Assembly (NCBI GenBank): GCA_009746045.1
Contig: RPFO01000038.1
Coordinates: forward strand, 299,759-363,758
Source: Mesostigma viride
Taxonomy: Eukaryota; Streptophyta; Mesostigmatophyceae; Mesostigmatales; Mesostigmataceae
Direction: 5' to 3'
DNA length: 64,000 nt
The notes below the pieces were generated by a model. It was not told where the DNA came from. It was given only the letters and a program-made list of their open reading frames with translations, and ran no database searches. Each line of letters starts with the position of its first letter. The first letter of the stretch is position 1. This document shows, piece after piece, positions 35,701 through 45,577 of this stretch. The translations under genes were made by a program, and so were the position numbers.

Positions 35701-38700
35701 TTGCGCAGAGATGCCCCCTCCTCCCGCGGTCCCACCCCCATCGACCATGCTTCAGATAAATCTGGGGTGTGCGTTTGCGTCTGTGGCGCTATATTTGAGG
35801 TTAAGCATAGGTACTTCTCCCAGGTTAAATATTTTGGGGACCATCGGCATAGCATTGGTACGCCTGGTTTTGTTTGGTGGTCTGCTGCTTCTATTCTCTA
35901 CCATTTAGGCTAACATGGCAAGCTGTGTCCCCTGTGGGATGTGTTCAGCCCTGTTGGTGCAGCCTTTCCATGGTAATCAGCAGCCTGGGCAGAATGCCAA
36001 GGTGCATGCATGGCCTCGTACTGTTGGCAAGGGAGCAAAGGGCTTGTAGCGTGGTGTAATGGTGTAGCTGACAATTTGCAGAGGGGAGGGCCGGGGCGGG
36101 AAGCGAATGTAATGCCTCGTGTCTGTCTTGTGTGCAGATGTCTACCCACGCTTATGCTTGCAATGTTCATTTGCTATCGCTTGCCTTGTTTCAAATGCCT
36201 TTTACCTGCTGCTGCATTTCTTGTGTGCATGCCCCCCTGCAGGTGGCGGCTACATGGGCGTGTCGACGGCTCCACGCGGCAAGTGGCGGGCGCAAGTATG
36301 GCTTGACCCGGCGCGCCAGCGTCAGCTCCCCCACGGCGGCATCCTCAGCCTGGAGAGCGCACATGCCTTCTCAAACGGGAGGCGCCACTCGCTGCGCCTG
36401 GGGACGGCGTTTAACACGGCTGAGCTGGCCGCCAAGGCACGCAGCAAGTGAGTCCAGTAGGGGTGCGCCTTTCGACGCCTTTAGCAACGAAGCCTGTTGA
36501 CTAGCCTACAATGGCCTATAACAAGCTACACTAGCTTCCACCCTTTCGCCCCGGTTTCTAGTTTGCCGTCAAAGCTAATTGTCTGGGATCTTCCTCACGA
36601 TAATCCATTTCCTTTCATCGTGGTGAAGGCCTGGCACAAGCCGTCACATATGAATGTGGTACATGAGGGTATCCTTGTGGCTCAGCATCATTGGACTTAA
36701 CCTACTGATGTGATTGTGGCCGTGCAAATACTCACTAACTTGGCCGCTACGCAGGTTCCTGCTCCTGCTGGAGGGCAAGGCTGCGGACGACTGTCTGCTG
36801 ACGCGTGCAGAGGAGGAAGAGACGCGGCTTACTTTCAAGTCGGCCGATGAATACCTGGTATCGTTATGGAAGGAGGGGGTAGCACTGGAGATGAGCCAAG
36901 GGGGCTCCTCCAAGTACAAGGGCGTCCACTGGGACAGTCAGCGGCAGAACTGGAGAGCCGTATTACGGGTTGATGGCAAATGCAGGAATCTGGGGTCTTA
37001 CAAGGACGAGGAGGAGGCGGCACGTGCGGTGGATGCTGCCATCCTTGCGCGCGACGGTGCCGCCGCCGTGACAAACTTTTCTTTCTTGAGGGAGGGTGTG
37101 CCGGACGAGGTGATCATTCTGAGGTCGCTGCAGCGCCATGCCCGTCTGGCAGCCGGCCGTGCTGGGGCCTCTGGGGGAGGGGTGGGTGGAGGTGTCCTGG
37201 CGATCCAAGGTGGGGCTCACGAGGGGGAGGACGGCAGCGCACTCCCGGACATACGATGTGAGGCTCCGGGTGATTCGATTTGGCGCTGGCTAGCTCTGTG
37301 TAGGAAGACAATAGCAGACAAAGTACTAAATAGATGCTACTAGATGCCTGTTGATAGGTCCAGCGTGCCTACAGTGGTATCCTTGCAGGTGGATGAAGAA
37401 ACTGACCTCCTCGTTTCTCATGGGCATGCAGTGTTTCAGCCCCCTGGTTACGTTGCGGATTTAAAGCATTGCTGGATGTGTGAAGCTTTTTCCCATAAAT
37501 ATCAAGCCATCTTGATACCGCATGGTATCGCTGGTCTTTTATTGGTTGCAGTGTTTTGGCCGCTTGCCGCACCAGGGGGGAGTGTGTGCCTGGTTATCAC
37601 ACACACAAAAAAATTTGAAAAAGACCTTGTTTCAGAAGACTCCGTTGTTAATTAATCAGCGTCGGCATCAGCTGTTACACTGTGCTATTGCCTTGTTGCA
37701 CCCCCGCCCTGACCTCCGTAGCTCATGTCTTATCGTGCGCCTTGCCTTGCCCTTTCCTTCATCGCTACCTTCCCTTGCCCATCGCATAGTTTGAACTGTG
37801 CTCATCCCCCACGCATGTGGTCTGTGGCATCTCTGCTGTTCCCGTATCCTCGAGCAGCCAGGGACGGGCCATCCTCCCCAGGCAGCCGCCGAGGCAAGCT
37901 CAGGCGCACGGATGCCAGCACGGCGGAGGCAGCACCTGCCTTGGTGGGGACAGGACAAGGGGGCGTTTGCTCTTTGGCAACACAAGCGGAGCAGCCTGCC
38001 CGCCTTCTCCAAGGGATAAGAGGCCCAGCGGAAGGTGCCGGCTGTCAGCCCATGGCGCATCATCAGCAGGGTGGTGCACCTGCCGTCGGCCTTGAAATTG
38101 CCATTGCGGATACGCAGCCGCGGGCACAGATGCGAGAGACAGGTCAACGGGGACCATCCAAGTACCGAGGTGTCCACTGGGATGGTGTGAACCACCGGTG
38201 GCGAGCACGGTTGCGCATGGACGGCAAGATGAGGAGTTTCGGGTCCTATGACAACGAGGAGGAGGCAGCGCGTGCGGCAGATGCCGCCATCCTTGCGCGC
38301 GACGGTGCCGCCGCCGTCACCAACTTCCCGGTTGCAAGGGAAGGTGGGCGTTATGAGGCGATACGACTGGCGTTGCTTCAGCGCGAGTCCAACCTGGTGG
38401 CCGCACCCACTGGGGATGCAGGTGGGTGTCTCGGTGAATTCATATGCTTGAAGTACAGTCCCCCCACCAAAGTTCACTGTAGCATGTGAGCGATGCTTAG
38501 GGCTTCTCATACGGCCGCTGTGGTTTGGTTGGGCGATTCTCAAATCGATTTTTTGGTTTATATCTAGTATAGTAGGATCGACAGCAAAGCCTCCCGCTCT
38601 TTCTTTGCACATACGAACCTCTCCTGGGTGGGACGCCAGCTGTTACTACCCATATTTCCGGATTTACTCCCAAGCCAACACGGCGATGGTGGTTGGATGG

Positions 38701-41700
38701 ATAGTGGCATTTTGCTGCTTCGTCTACCTGCAATATTTTGTCCCACATTGTTGGCCGCCAGCACATGGTGGCAAGCAAGCAACAGAAGCATACCTACATA
38801 GAGCAAGTCTGTGTTGGTTGTCTCGTTGCGAAGACAGAATGTTCCTTATTTATTTCTGGTAGGATGCGCAAACGAGCCTTTTTGTCTTTTCGTCTTTTCC
38901 ACTTGGGTTTGACTGGGTGTACCTAAACTACACCGACCATTTCAATTCCCTCCCGGCTAAAGCCTTTCTTCGTTTTTGTTAGCATCCAAGGTCTGTATGG
39001 TCGCAGATGACATTATTGCCCTCGCAGTGCCACACGCAGTATGTCTCCGTGTCTCAACTCCTTGCCTCCTGCCTCTGCGTCGAATGCCTCAGCCGGGGAG
39101 GGGCCATCCTCCCCAAGCAGCCGCCGAGGCAAGCGTAGGGGCACGGATGCCAGCACGGCGGAGCCAGCACATGCCTTGGTGAGGTCAGAAAAAAGTGGTG
39201 CACGACGACCCAACAAGAGAGGGGGCAGGTCCATGGGTGGCGACCAAGGCTGCCTAGAGTTGCAGGCCCTACCCCTGGCAATGCCAGCGGAGGATCCTGG
39301 CCACCTCCTCCCGGGGAGCAGCAAAAGCGTAGAAGGTGCCAGCTCTCAGCCTATGGTGCCTCACCAGCAGGGCGGCGCACCTCAAGCCGGCAGCCTCACG
39401 GTGGCAGTGGCGGACATGGACGGTCCTACGAGTGACGGTGGTAAGCAGAGCCAGTTGCTGATGAGGGGGGACCAAGCAAGTTGCTGATCTAGAGGACAGT
39501 TGCACGGGTGGTGGCAGACACTGGAGTCCCGAGAAGTGATGGAGGGTGGAGCTGGTCACTGCAAGTGGTGGCGGGAAGCGTGTGTGTGAATCATGACGCT
39601 GCTTCGGAGGCAGCGTGCCGTCGGCTTTGATGGAAGTGTTTGGTCTGTCCCCATTCCTTCATGCTGGATGCGAGGGTGCGTGTAGAGTTGGTAGCATCGG
39701 AGCAACTTTTTCCTAATCCAACCCCCTTTCAGGGTCCCAGAAGCACCTGACAGGGTCCCAGGATACTATTTATTAACACCTGGGCAGCATTTCTCAGCAC
39801 CTGAGGGAGACCCAGCCAGAAACCCGTCTCAACCCCTGAGAATACCCCCCCACCCTGGTTATTTCCAGGGGGTGGGGATATAATATAAATAAACTGAATA
39901 AAGTTAGTACATTTATTACCCCCCTGTACACCCGGCAGAGTGCCACGTGTCCCCATCTGATTGGCTGGTTTATATGCCCAATATAACCAGGGTAGAAATA
40001 GGCTCCGCCCTGTAAATCCTAACGTAAAAAAGCCCCCATCACCTTGGTGGTGACAGGGGCTGTTAGGTTTTGACACCGGCTGTTTTCTTGCACTTCAAAC
40101 TTTGACAGGGTATTTTGCCAGGGAAAAATAATATCTAAAGCTACTATAAGTATCTTTAAGAATATCCAGGATGCTCCCGGCACCACCAGGGCGGATAATA
40201 AATATACCCCCCCTGGTCCCAAGCCCGCTGCACGCGCAATAAAGAGAGCACCGCAGGCAGAGCTCTCAGTTTCCCACTGCAGGGGATGGGAACTTTTTAC
40301 CTCCCAAACAGCCACCCCTGACAAATAAGGCTAGAGGAGAAGAAATGGGACAGGCGACAGCCCAGCCAGAAGAATAAAGGGCTCACCAGGGCACTACAAT
40401 AAATAGTATGGCTTCCCATTTAATTAATTATCAAGGAAACAATTAAATATCCATATTTAAACCAAGGAATACCTATTTAAATAGGACTTTTAGGCATTAA
40501 AAAGGGGTTGCCTTGCGAAGCCGTAGAGTGCACGAGCATGGGTAGCCCTATATCCCCACCTTGTTCATAATGAAGCCCTTGAACAGTCAACATGTCTTTT
40601 CAAATAATCCTTTCCTCATCAACTAGCCCCTACGCCCAACCACCGCCCCAAACGCTTACCTTCACATCCTTATTAGCTCGTTCTCAGAGTCCATTATTGC
40701 TTTTCCACCCAGTATGTAGACACTGACAAGATGGCAATCGTGCTCTGTATAGTCCAGGGTCCTGTGCCTGCCCGGGCCGCGGTTAACAAATTGGTAGTTC
40801 CAGGTTTACTATCCTGAGTCCAATTGCAGCATGCATGGCCCTGGATACTTCGCTGAGTCAAGAAAACGGGTGGGCTCACCGTCCCCTTCCCCTTCCCCTT
40901 ATAGAAAAACCTCCCCAACAAGGGGGAGGGGGGTGACGTGTGCCAGAATTTTTTTTTCAATTTTTTCCTAGAATCTAGCAGCGAGTACCCTGACCCTAAT
41001 GCACTATGTAGCACAAGATAATACGAGCGTCAGCTCACAAACTGTCAAATCTGATACTACAGCAGTGGTTATTTTTTAAAGCAGGATACCTATCAATTTG
41101 TAGGCGAGCAACAGGCAGGTCAGTCCCAGCTCACATTTGGGCACCTAGCTAGTGGGAGCAGCTCTTTTCAACTGGTTCAATCATACACTGCTTGGCAGCG
41201 TGCCATTGAAGTGCACGCACCATGCATGATTGGCTGCGTACTGCTGGCAAGGGAGCAAGGGTTAGTGGCATCCTGTGACGGCATTGCTCTTTTCATGCCG
41301 TGAAAGGTACGTAAACATGGGTTATGAATGAAATGCCTAGCCTGTATACTTGCTCGCGATCGGGCGCATTTCTCACTTCTGGATATTGGTATCCGGTTTA
41401 TGTTTTAATAAGGTCAGATGGAAATATAATATCATGAGCTCCTGTCCAGTATGCCCATGATATCAATATCGATGGCCTGTGTGTTTGCTGTTGCAGGTAG
41501 CGGCTACGTGGGTGTGTCGACGGCTCCCCACGGCAAGTGGCGGGCGCAAGTATGGCTGGACCCGGCACGCCAGCGTCAGCTCCCCCACGGCGGCATCCTC
41601 AGCCTGGAGAGCGCACATGCCTTCTCAAACGGGAGGCGCCACGCGCTGCGCCTGGGGACGGCGTTTAACACGGCTGAGCTGGCCGCCAAGGCACGCAGCA

Positions 41701-42438
41701 AGTGAGTAAGCGGCATTATGTGTCGGGGGCTGTGGGCGTAGTAGTAGGGGGGGGTGTTGAGGGGGCCGCATGTGCATTCTGGCACTGTGCAGTGAGGCCG
41801 TCTCTGCACGCATTTGCCATCAACTGGTTCCCAAAGTTTTCCTTCCATGGCAATAGTTTTCTGTCTTGTTCGCTCTTCTGGGCTCTGTTCGCATGTTGCA
41901 TGCGTCCCTCCAGAATCCGGGTTCAAGGCTGATCAGTTTGTGCGCATTCTGTTGACTAGTATAGGAATTAAGCCACTCGCTCTTACTAGCCCCTATACTC
42001 TGACGGTCACCCAACAGGTTCCTCTTCCTGCTGGAGGGCAAGTCTGCCGATGACTGCCCGTTGACGCGCGCGGAGGAGGAGGAAACGCGCAGTTTCCGGT
42101 CAGCGGATGGCTACCTTGTTTGGCTTCTATCGCAGGCAACCATGCCGGAGACAAGGCAAGGGGGCCCGTCCCAGTACAAGGGTGTTACATGGGACAGTAC
42201 GCGCAAGAAGTGGCAAGCACGGCTGCGTATAGATGGCAGGGTGAGGCATTTGGGGTCCTATGACGACAAGGAGGAGGCGGCGCGTGTGGTATATGCCGCC
42301 ATCAGTGCGCGCGACGGTGCTGCCGCGGTCACCAGCATCCCGGTGGCAAGGGATGGAGGGTGGGTGTTATGAGGTCATGCAATTGGAATCCCTTCATCGT
42401 CACTCAGATTTGCTGGCTGCGCCGGCTGGGGTGTAGCT
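26344..42438 (+). CDS. Putative modular multi-AP2 gene (exon-cassette array)
   Basis: Proposed exons: U1 about 26508-26790; U2 29578-30258; U3 31364-32029; U4 32807-33325; U5 35165-35440 + 36243-36447 + 36755-37191; U6 37858-38421; U7 39093-39440 + 41497-41701 + 42018-42438. AP2/ERF domains bind DNA and occur in transcription regulators. U2, U3, U4, U6 and the U5/U7 linker exons start after CAG in phase 1 and end G|GT in phase 1, so they are interchangeable. Repeated linkers carry SRRGKRR-type basic clusters. Nucleotide similarity between U2 and U3 extends beyond the exons. I infer one gene from phase symmetry; an array of small genes is the alternative. No first exon or start is identified. 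U1 and U7 show damage, so the gene may be decaying. Confidence 0.5.
27181..29338 (+). repeat. 86-bp minisatellite, about 25 copies, in the U1-U2 intron
   Basis: The unit begins AACCGTTCGAGTGTAGTAGG, period 86 bp (27181, 27267, 27353). The main variation is a three-way site, CTTTACGG/CTTTATGG/CTTTTTGG. Diverged single-copy homologues of its flanks occur after U2 (about 30675-30920). The repeat therefore grew inside a pre-existing intron segment. Confidence 0.93.
29578..30258 (+). CDS. AP2 cassette U2 (linker + AP2 exon)
   Basis: The acceptor is GAAGCAG|CCGAGG and the donor GATGCAG|GTGGGC, phase 1-1, 681 nt. The linker contains SSPSSRRGKRRRTDASTAEP. The AP2 domain is in the last third: SSQYRGVTWDKQRGRWRVSL, YLGQYDDEVEAARAADAAIL, AVTNFPV. 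The YRG and RAxDxA elements of AP2 are both present. No stop interrupts it. Confidence 0.78.
30388..30545 (+). repeat. Tandem repeat of about 52 bp, 3 copies
   Basis: Units begin GGTGGGAGGCCTTATCTCAT and end TTATTCAAGCACGT. They are intronic, directly after U2. Confidence 0.85.
31364..32029 (+). CDS. AP2 cassette U3 (linker + AP2 exon)
   Basis: The acceptor is GTTACAG|CCGGGG; a second in-phase acceptor at 31342 would add seven codons. The donor is CCTG|GTAAGG, in phase 1. The linker is SSRRGKRRGTDASTAQPAPA. The AP2 domain is SSQYKGVAWDRTRKKWRSRL, YLGSYDNEEEAARAVDAAIL, AAAVTNFPV. The linker is strikingly similar to that of U2, pointing to recent duplication or conversion. Confidence 0.78.
32807..33325 (+). 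CDS. AP2 cassette U4 (linker + AP2 exon)
   Basis: The acceptor is GGCTCCAG|AGCC and the donor GATGCAG|GTGGGT, phase 1-1, 519 nt. The linker is shorter and lacks the SRRGKRR cluster. AP2 domain: SKYRGVHWDSMRKKWRVRLR, SFGSYDNEEEAARAADAAIL, AAAVTNFPV. The frame runs open from 32680, so a local ATG start cannot be excluded. Confidence 0.76.
33343..34222 (+). repeat. 77-78-bp minisatellite, about 11 copies, in the U4-U5 intron
   Basis: The unit contains TATGAGGTGTGGTCCTCTCC and TCTATCTGTAGGTGCAG. Positions of ATGAGG: 33357, 33434, 33512, 33590. The pyrimidine-rich tract plus TAG/CAG gives every unit a splice-acceptor-like site. The cysteine-rich frame it opens is an artefact. Confidence 0.93.
34413..34704 (+). 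mobile_element. 5'-truncated ORF1-only LINE, family I (copy D)
   Basis: It contains only the 3' UTR end of family I, the hairpin ACTCC-CAAC-GGAGT (34673-34686) and a short TAATTA tail. It is flanked by a 12-bp target-site duplication, ATGGCTCGTCCA, at 34401-34412 and 34705-34716. It sits in an intron of the AP2 array. Confidence 0.85.
35165..35440 (+). CDS. AP2 cassette U5, linker exon (C)
   Basis: The acceptor is ACCACAG|CCAGGG and the donor GGCG|GTAAGC, phase 1-1. It encodes SSPSSRRGKHRGADASAAEP, then alanine- and glutamine-rich linker, ending ADAEGRASGG. It has no AP2 domain itself; the phase leads into exon 36243. Confidence 0.65.
36243..36447 (+). CDS. AP2 cassette U5, exon A (divergent AP2-like half-domain)
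   Basis: CTGCAG|GTGGCGGC to GCAA|GTGAGT, 205 nt, phase 1-2. It encodes GYMGVSTAPRGKWRAQVWL, about 27 inserted residues, then LGTAFNTAELAAKARSK. GVS...GKWRAQ and LGT-F-TAELAA match the two halves of an AP2 domain, separated by an insertion. An almost identical exon is at 41497-41701. Confidence 0.7.
36755..37191 (+). CDS. AP2 cassette U5, exon B (AP2 domain)
   Basis: The acceptor is TACGCAG|GTTCCTG. It encodes FLLLLEGKAADDCLLTRAEE, then AP2: SKYKGVHWDSQRQNWRAVLR, NLGSYKDEEEAARAVDAAIL, AAAVTNF. A donor at GGAG|GTGTCC (37191/37192, phase 1) would keep the cassette symmetric. Otherwise the frame stops at 37343 and the gene ends there. Confidence 0.7.
37858..38421 (+). CDS. AP2 cassette U6 (linker + AP2 exon)
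   Basis: The acceptor is CGAGCAG|CCAGGG and the donor GATGCAG|GTGGGT, phase 1-1, 564 nt. The linker is SSPGSRRGKLRRTDASTAEA. AP2: SKYRGVHWDGVNHRWRARLR, SFGSYDNEEEAARAADAAIL, AAAVTNFPV. The frame is open from ATG 37725 to TGA 38489. Confidence 0.77.
38422..39092. other. Intron between U6 and U7, nothing recognised
   Basis: Only short frames occur. A pyrimidine-rich stretch precedes the U7 acceptor. Confidence 0.4.
39093..39440 (+). CDS. AP2 cassette U7, linker exon (C)
   Basis: The acceptor is GCCTCAG|CCGGGG and the donor GGTG|GTAAGC, phase 1-1. It encodes SSPSSRRGKRRGTDASTAEP, KRGGRSMGGDQGCLELQALP and a Gln/Ala-rich tail ending PTSDGG. It parallels the U5 linker exon and is phased to join 41497. 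Confidence 0.66.
39700..40480. other. Compositional island in the U7 intron, possible unknown element
   Basis: It is rich in CCAGG/CCTGG and short AT blocks, unlike the flanks. No open frame, terminal repeats or target duplication were found by eye. Confidence 0.25.
41497..41701 (+). CDS. AP2 cassette U7, exon A (divergent AP2-like half-domain)
   Basis: TTGCAG|GTAGCGGC to GCAA|GTGAGT, 205 nt, phase 1-2. It encodes GYVGVSTAPHGKWRAQVWL, then the same long insertion as U5, then LGTAFNTAELAAKARSK. Only a few substitutions separate it from 36243-36447, although the surrounding introns differ. Confidence 0.7.
42018..42438 (+). pseudogene. AP2 cassette U7, exon B with frame disruption
   Basis: It encodes FLFLLEGKSADDCPLTRAEE, then AP2: SQYKGVTWDSTRKKWQARLR, HLGSYDDKEEAARVVYAAIS, AAAVTSIPV. 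A 4-bp insertion near 42355-42362 relative to the other cassettes shifts the frame to a stop at 42372. In the original frame the homology continues to a TAG at 42438, where the others have a splice donor. This was probably the terminal exon. Changes such as VVYAAIS and TSIP also suggest relaxed constraint. Confidence 0.62.
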
Positions 42439-42553
42439 CCGGACAAGGTGTGCACAGGTGTGGATGCACTTACTGGCCATTGAAGGCGATCAATGATCCT
42501 CGAGGAGGAGGCGCCGGGACTGTGTGCACTTTGAGCACTTTTCGCATATATAT

Positions 42554-44144
42554 TAAAAAAAAATATAATTACTTACAGCAGAGTGAAATCACTCAAACCA
42601 AAGCAAACGCCCAGCTATAAACCTATATACAGAGCCATGTCAAAGCTCTATACTACGATAAGACCAATGGAAACGCCTAACGGGAGGAACCTAATAGCCC
42701 TGCTGCACCGCAAAATCAGCCCGCGTACGGCGGAGCATGATGTCAGCCATGGCCCGAGTCAGCGCCACCGACAAGCGCTGACGCCAATATGACGTCCAGG
42801 TCCGCGCCGACCATGGGGCCCGCTGGCCCTCCAGGTCCAGCCGGTCCTCCCGGAGCCGGCAACACTCCTTGAAGAAGGCGGAGGTCAGGGGCCCCATGGC
42901 CCCAAACTCCTCCAGGACAAAGGGCACCACACGATGGTGCCCGACGTCGCCGTAGGCCAGGAGCTTGGCCCGCTCCGCCCGGTCCGCCGTGTAACCTGCC
43001 GTGAGGGAGGCCCCAGCCACGTGGCTAAGAGCCAAGGGCCGCGCCACCGAAACGTCAATAAGCAGATGCCGGCCACCCCCCTCAAAGTCCAGCACCACGA
43101 TGTCAGGCCGGTGGTTGGGGGAATAGAAGGCAGCGCCATCCGCATCCTCGGACCGGATGTTCGCGTGGGGGAAAACCGACCGAATCATGGCGAGCACCAC
43201 CGTCAGGAGGACAGTGTGCAAATACAAATACCAATTCTGATTCTGTTGGCCCCCCATGCAGGCAAGGTAGTGAGTCCCCGTGGGATCCAGCGGCTGCCCA
43301 CAGCTACCACAAGGCCGCCCGGCCGGAACAAGAGGCTGCGGGGCAAATAGCTGGTGCCGGAGCGCCACCGAGTAGTGGCTGGGAGCCAAGGCGAATGGGG
43401 GGGCCATGGCGGAAGAGCACGAAGGTACGCCGAGCCCACACTCCGCAAGGAAAGCGAGAACAGCCACGCACGTCCCTGGGCGTTGAGGTCCGCGAAAAGA
43501 GCAATCCAATCAGCCGTGTGCAGAATACCCGCGTAGGTTTTCTGGTGTTTATCGATGACGCGAGCAGGGAATGCGGCGGGAGATTGAACGGAGGCGACCG
43601 AGGGAGTGCCGCGAGGGAGGTGGCGCTGTACCGCCTGAGCGGCACGGACGGGAGAACAGGCCTGCTGGATCTCAGCATAGGCCTCCTGGATGGCGGTGAC
43701 GAAGGGCAAAGGGCTGCTGGGGTCCAGGAGGTCAGGCGCTGCTGTTGCCAAAAGGGGCAGGAGCCGGCAGCTTTCCGCCCACGACTGAGCGACGGAGCCC
43801 AAAAATGCTGCTGGGGCCAGCCGGGCGGCACGAGTCAGACCGCAGCCACCCATCCGTGCAGGCAGGGAGGCAATGCGAATAGCATGTGGCGGGAGGTCGG
43901 GGCCCGGGACCAGCTGCGCCAAGGCCGACTGGATGCGTTCGTCGTGGCCCTCGGCGGCCAGCCGGACCTGAGCCGGAAGAGCGCCCCGGAGCCAGTGAAC
44001 GACGCGAGGGTGAGCGCAAAACCACAGAAGCAGACCCTTGGTCTGCGAATCATGAAGGCGCGCAATCAAGGGCAGTACCTCAGTGCGTGCCTCGAGGGCG
44101 GCCCGCAGAGCATCGATGACAAACGCGGGGTCGCCAACCGCGGG
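42554..44144 (-). mobile_element. 5'-truncated LINE with restriction-like endonuclease
   Basis: Minus-strand sense; only the region downstream of the reverse transcriptase remains. It is flanked by TTCGCATATATAT (13 bp) at 42541-42553 and 44145-44157, which I read as a target-site duplication. An A/T-rich end lies on the 3' side. Such elements (R2/R4/CRE-like groups) carry a C-terminal zinc knuckle and a PD-(D/E)XK endonuclease after RT. Confidence 0.72.
42691..44130 (-). pseudogene. LINE RT C-terminal region, zinc knuckle and restriction-like endonuclease
   Basis: The upstream part (about 44130-43400) has SLPARMGGCGLTRAARLAPA and AFLGS, typical of the region following RT in such LINEs. The downstream part has the zinc knuckle CGSCGQPLDPTGTHYLAC. 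The endonuclease motif is RSEDADGAAF...NHRPDIVVLDFEG...LLIDVSV (R, PD, then an ID pair). The two parts lie in different frames, and the switch maps to a G7 run near 43395-43401. The RT core is missing. Stop near 42691. Confidence 0.75.
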
Positions 44145-44157
44145 TTCGCATATATAT

Positions 44158-44773
44158 GTATCACCCCGCCCGGAACTGCTCGTTGTCTCTGACTTATTTT
44201 TTTAAAAAAAGGTGATAAACCTCAAAGATTGGTACCAGTGATCGAAGGTAAGTTACCTTGGACCTGATTAATTTAATAATAAATTTAATAATACTAAGGC
44301 CCGTTTCACGCTGGGGCCGATGCATCCAATTTTAATGGGTCATGTCGGTCACTGTACTTCAGAAATTGGGCCAGACTTACCGTAGTAGCGCCTATATTTC
44401 CTCCGCGGACGCACACCAACTTCTCATGCACCTACGGCCGATATAACTTACATTTGGGGTAAAGTTACGGAGATGCGGGCAGCTTCCGTCATCACGTTGT
44501 GAGCTATACTAGGGGCCCGCGGCCGGCCCCTCGCTGCAGATGTGGCGGCCATGGGAGGCACGCTGGCTGCCGATCGAGCTTCCCCTCCTCTCCACCACCG
44601 CAACCGCCATCTCCACCGATCCAACTTCGATGGGCCACCACCGCCACCATCGACGCCATCAATCACCGCCCACATCCTTGACATCTGACAAGCAGCTCGC
44701 GGATTTAAAGCCATCGATATCGCCATCTCGAGTGCCTGCACAACACCGCAGGCCTAGCTCACCACCCAGGCGG
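44158..44773. other. Spacer without a recognised gene
   Basis: It contains AT-rich sequence with TTTAATAATA repeats near 44270-44295 and a short Pro-rich frame. Nothing is assignable. Confidence 0.35.
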
Positions 44774-45385
44774 TAAGTAATTAGTAAGTACTTGCCGGTG
44801 CATGTCATGCGCATGGGCATGCCACGGAGTACTATTGAATCGGCATTAGTGCTGGGCACCTCTGAATATAGAAAATAATTACACGAAATTACAAACATCG
44901 TCTGCATCATGCTCCATTGACCCTAGAGGGGGATATAATCCTCATCTGTTAGTCCTCTACTGTCATGGCAGGTCTACGAGGCGCCGGAGGCGGTTACTAC
45001 AGCGTAGCGGCTAGCTATCCTCAGGGGCAATAACCTCCACCTGCAGCTGAGGACTTCTACCCTGCATTCTATATACCGATGGGCCGCGGGGCACGTGGGG
45101 GGATCGAAAATGGAGCATGCCCCACAGGTGCTTATCGCAGACGGCAGCCCAATTAATTCTCCTTAATTGTCTATCATGCGGGCGCGGAGTACAGATAATC
45201 CCATGCAGACGAAACTTGTTTAAACTTTTGTGTAATTATTTTTTTCTACTATAATGAGATTAGCATAGTACTCCGTGGCATGCCTTTGCGCATGACATGC
45301 ACGCAATTAAGTACTTACTTACTTACTTACAGATATATCTGTAAGTATTAAGTAAGTACTTAATTGCGTGTCATGCGATGGGATT
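44774..45385. mobile_element. Foldback element with long inverted arms
   Basis: The left arm 44774-44910 and right arm 45205-45335 are imperfect inverted copies sharing GTGCATGTCATGCGC, GGCATGCCACGGAGTACTAT and AATAATTACAC. A second tight palindrome (about 45287-45380) follows, with arms around ATTAAGTACTTACTTAC and a central AGATATATCT. No coding capacity. Confidence 0.6.
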
Positions 45386-45577
45386 ATCATCCCAGAAGCC
45401 CTGCATCCTCGAGCAATAAAATATTGTGTCATGTGCATAGGTCCGGGTCGCGCCGCGCCGGTGCGGGGCGCGCGCAAGTTTGCCACTGAGTGGGTGAAGT
45501 CAGTAGCCCGGGCGGTGAAGGACAAATATTGCCGCCAGGCCAGCCCCTCGATCGGCTAGCTGTCCCAGCCGGCGCCG
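45386..45577. other. Possible 5' region of LINE copy E
   Basis: No clear boundary or target duplication is found. The sequence runs into the ORF1-like frame. Confidence 0.3.
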
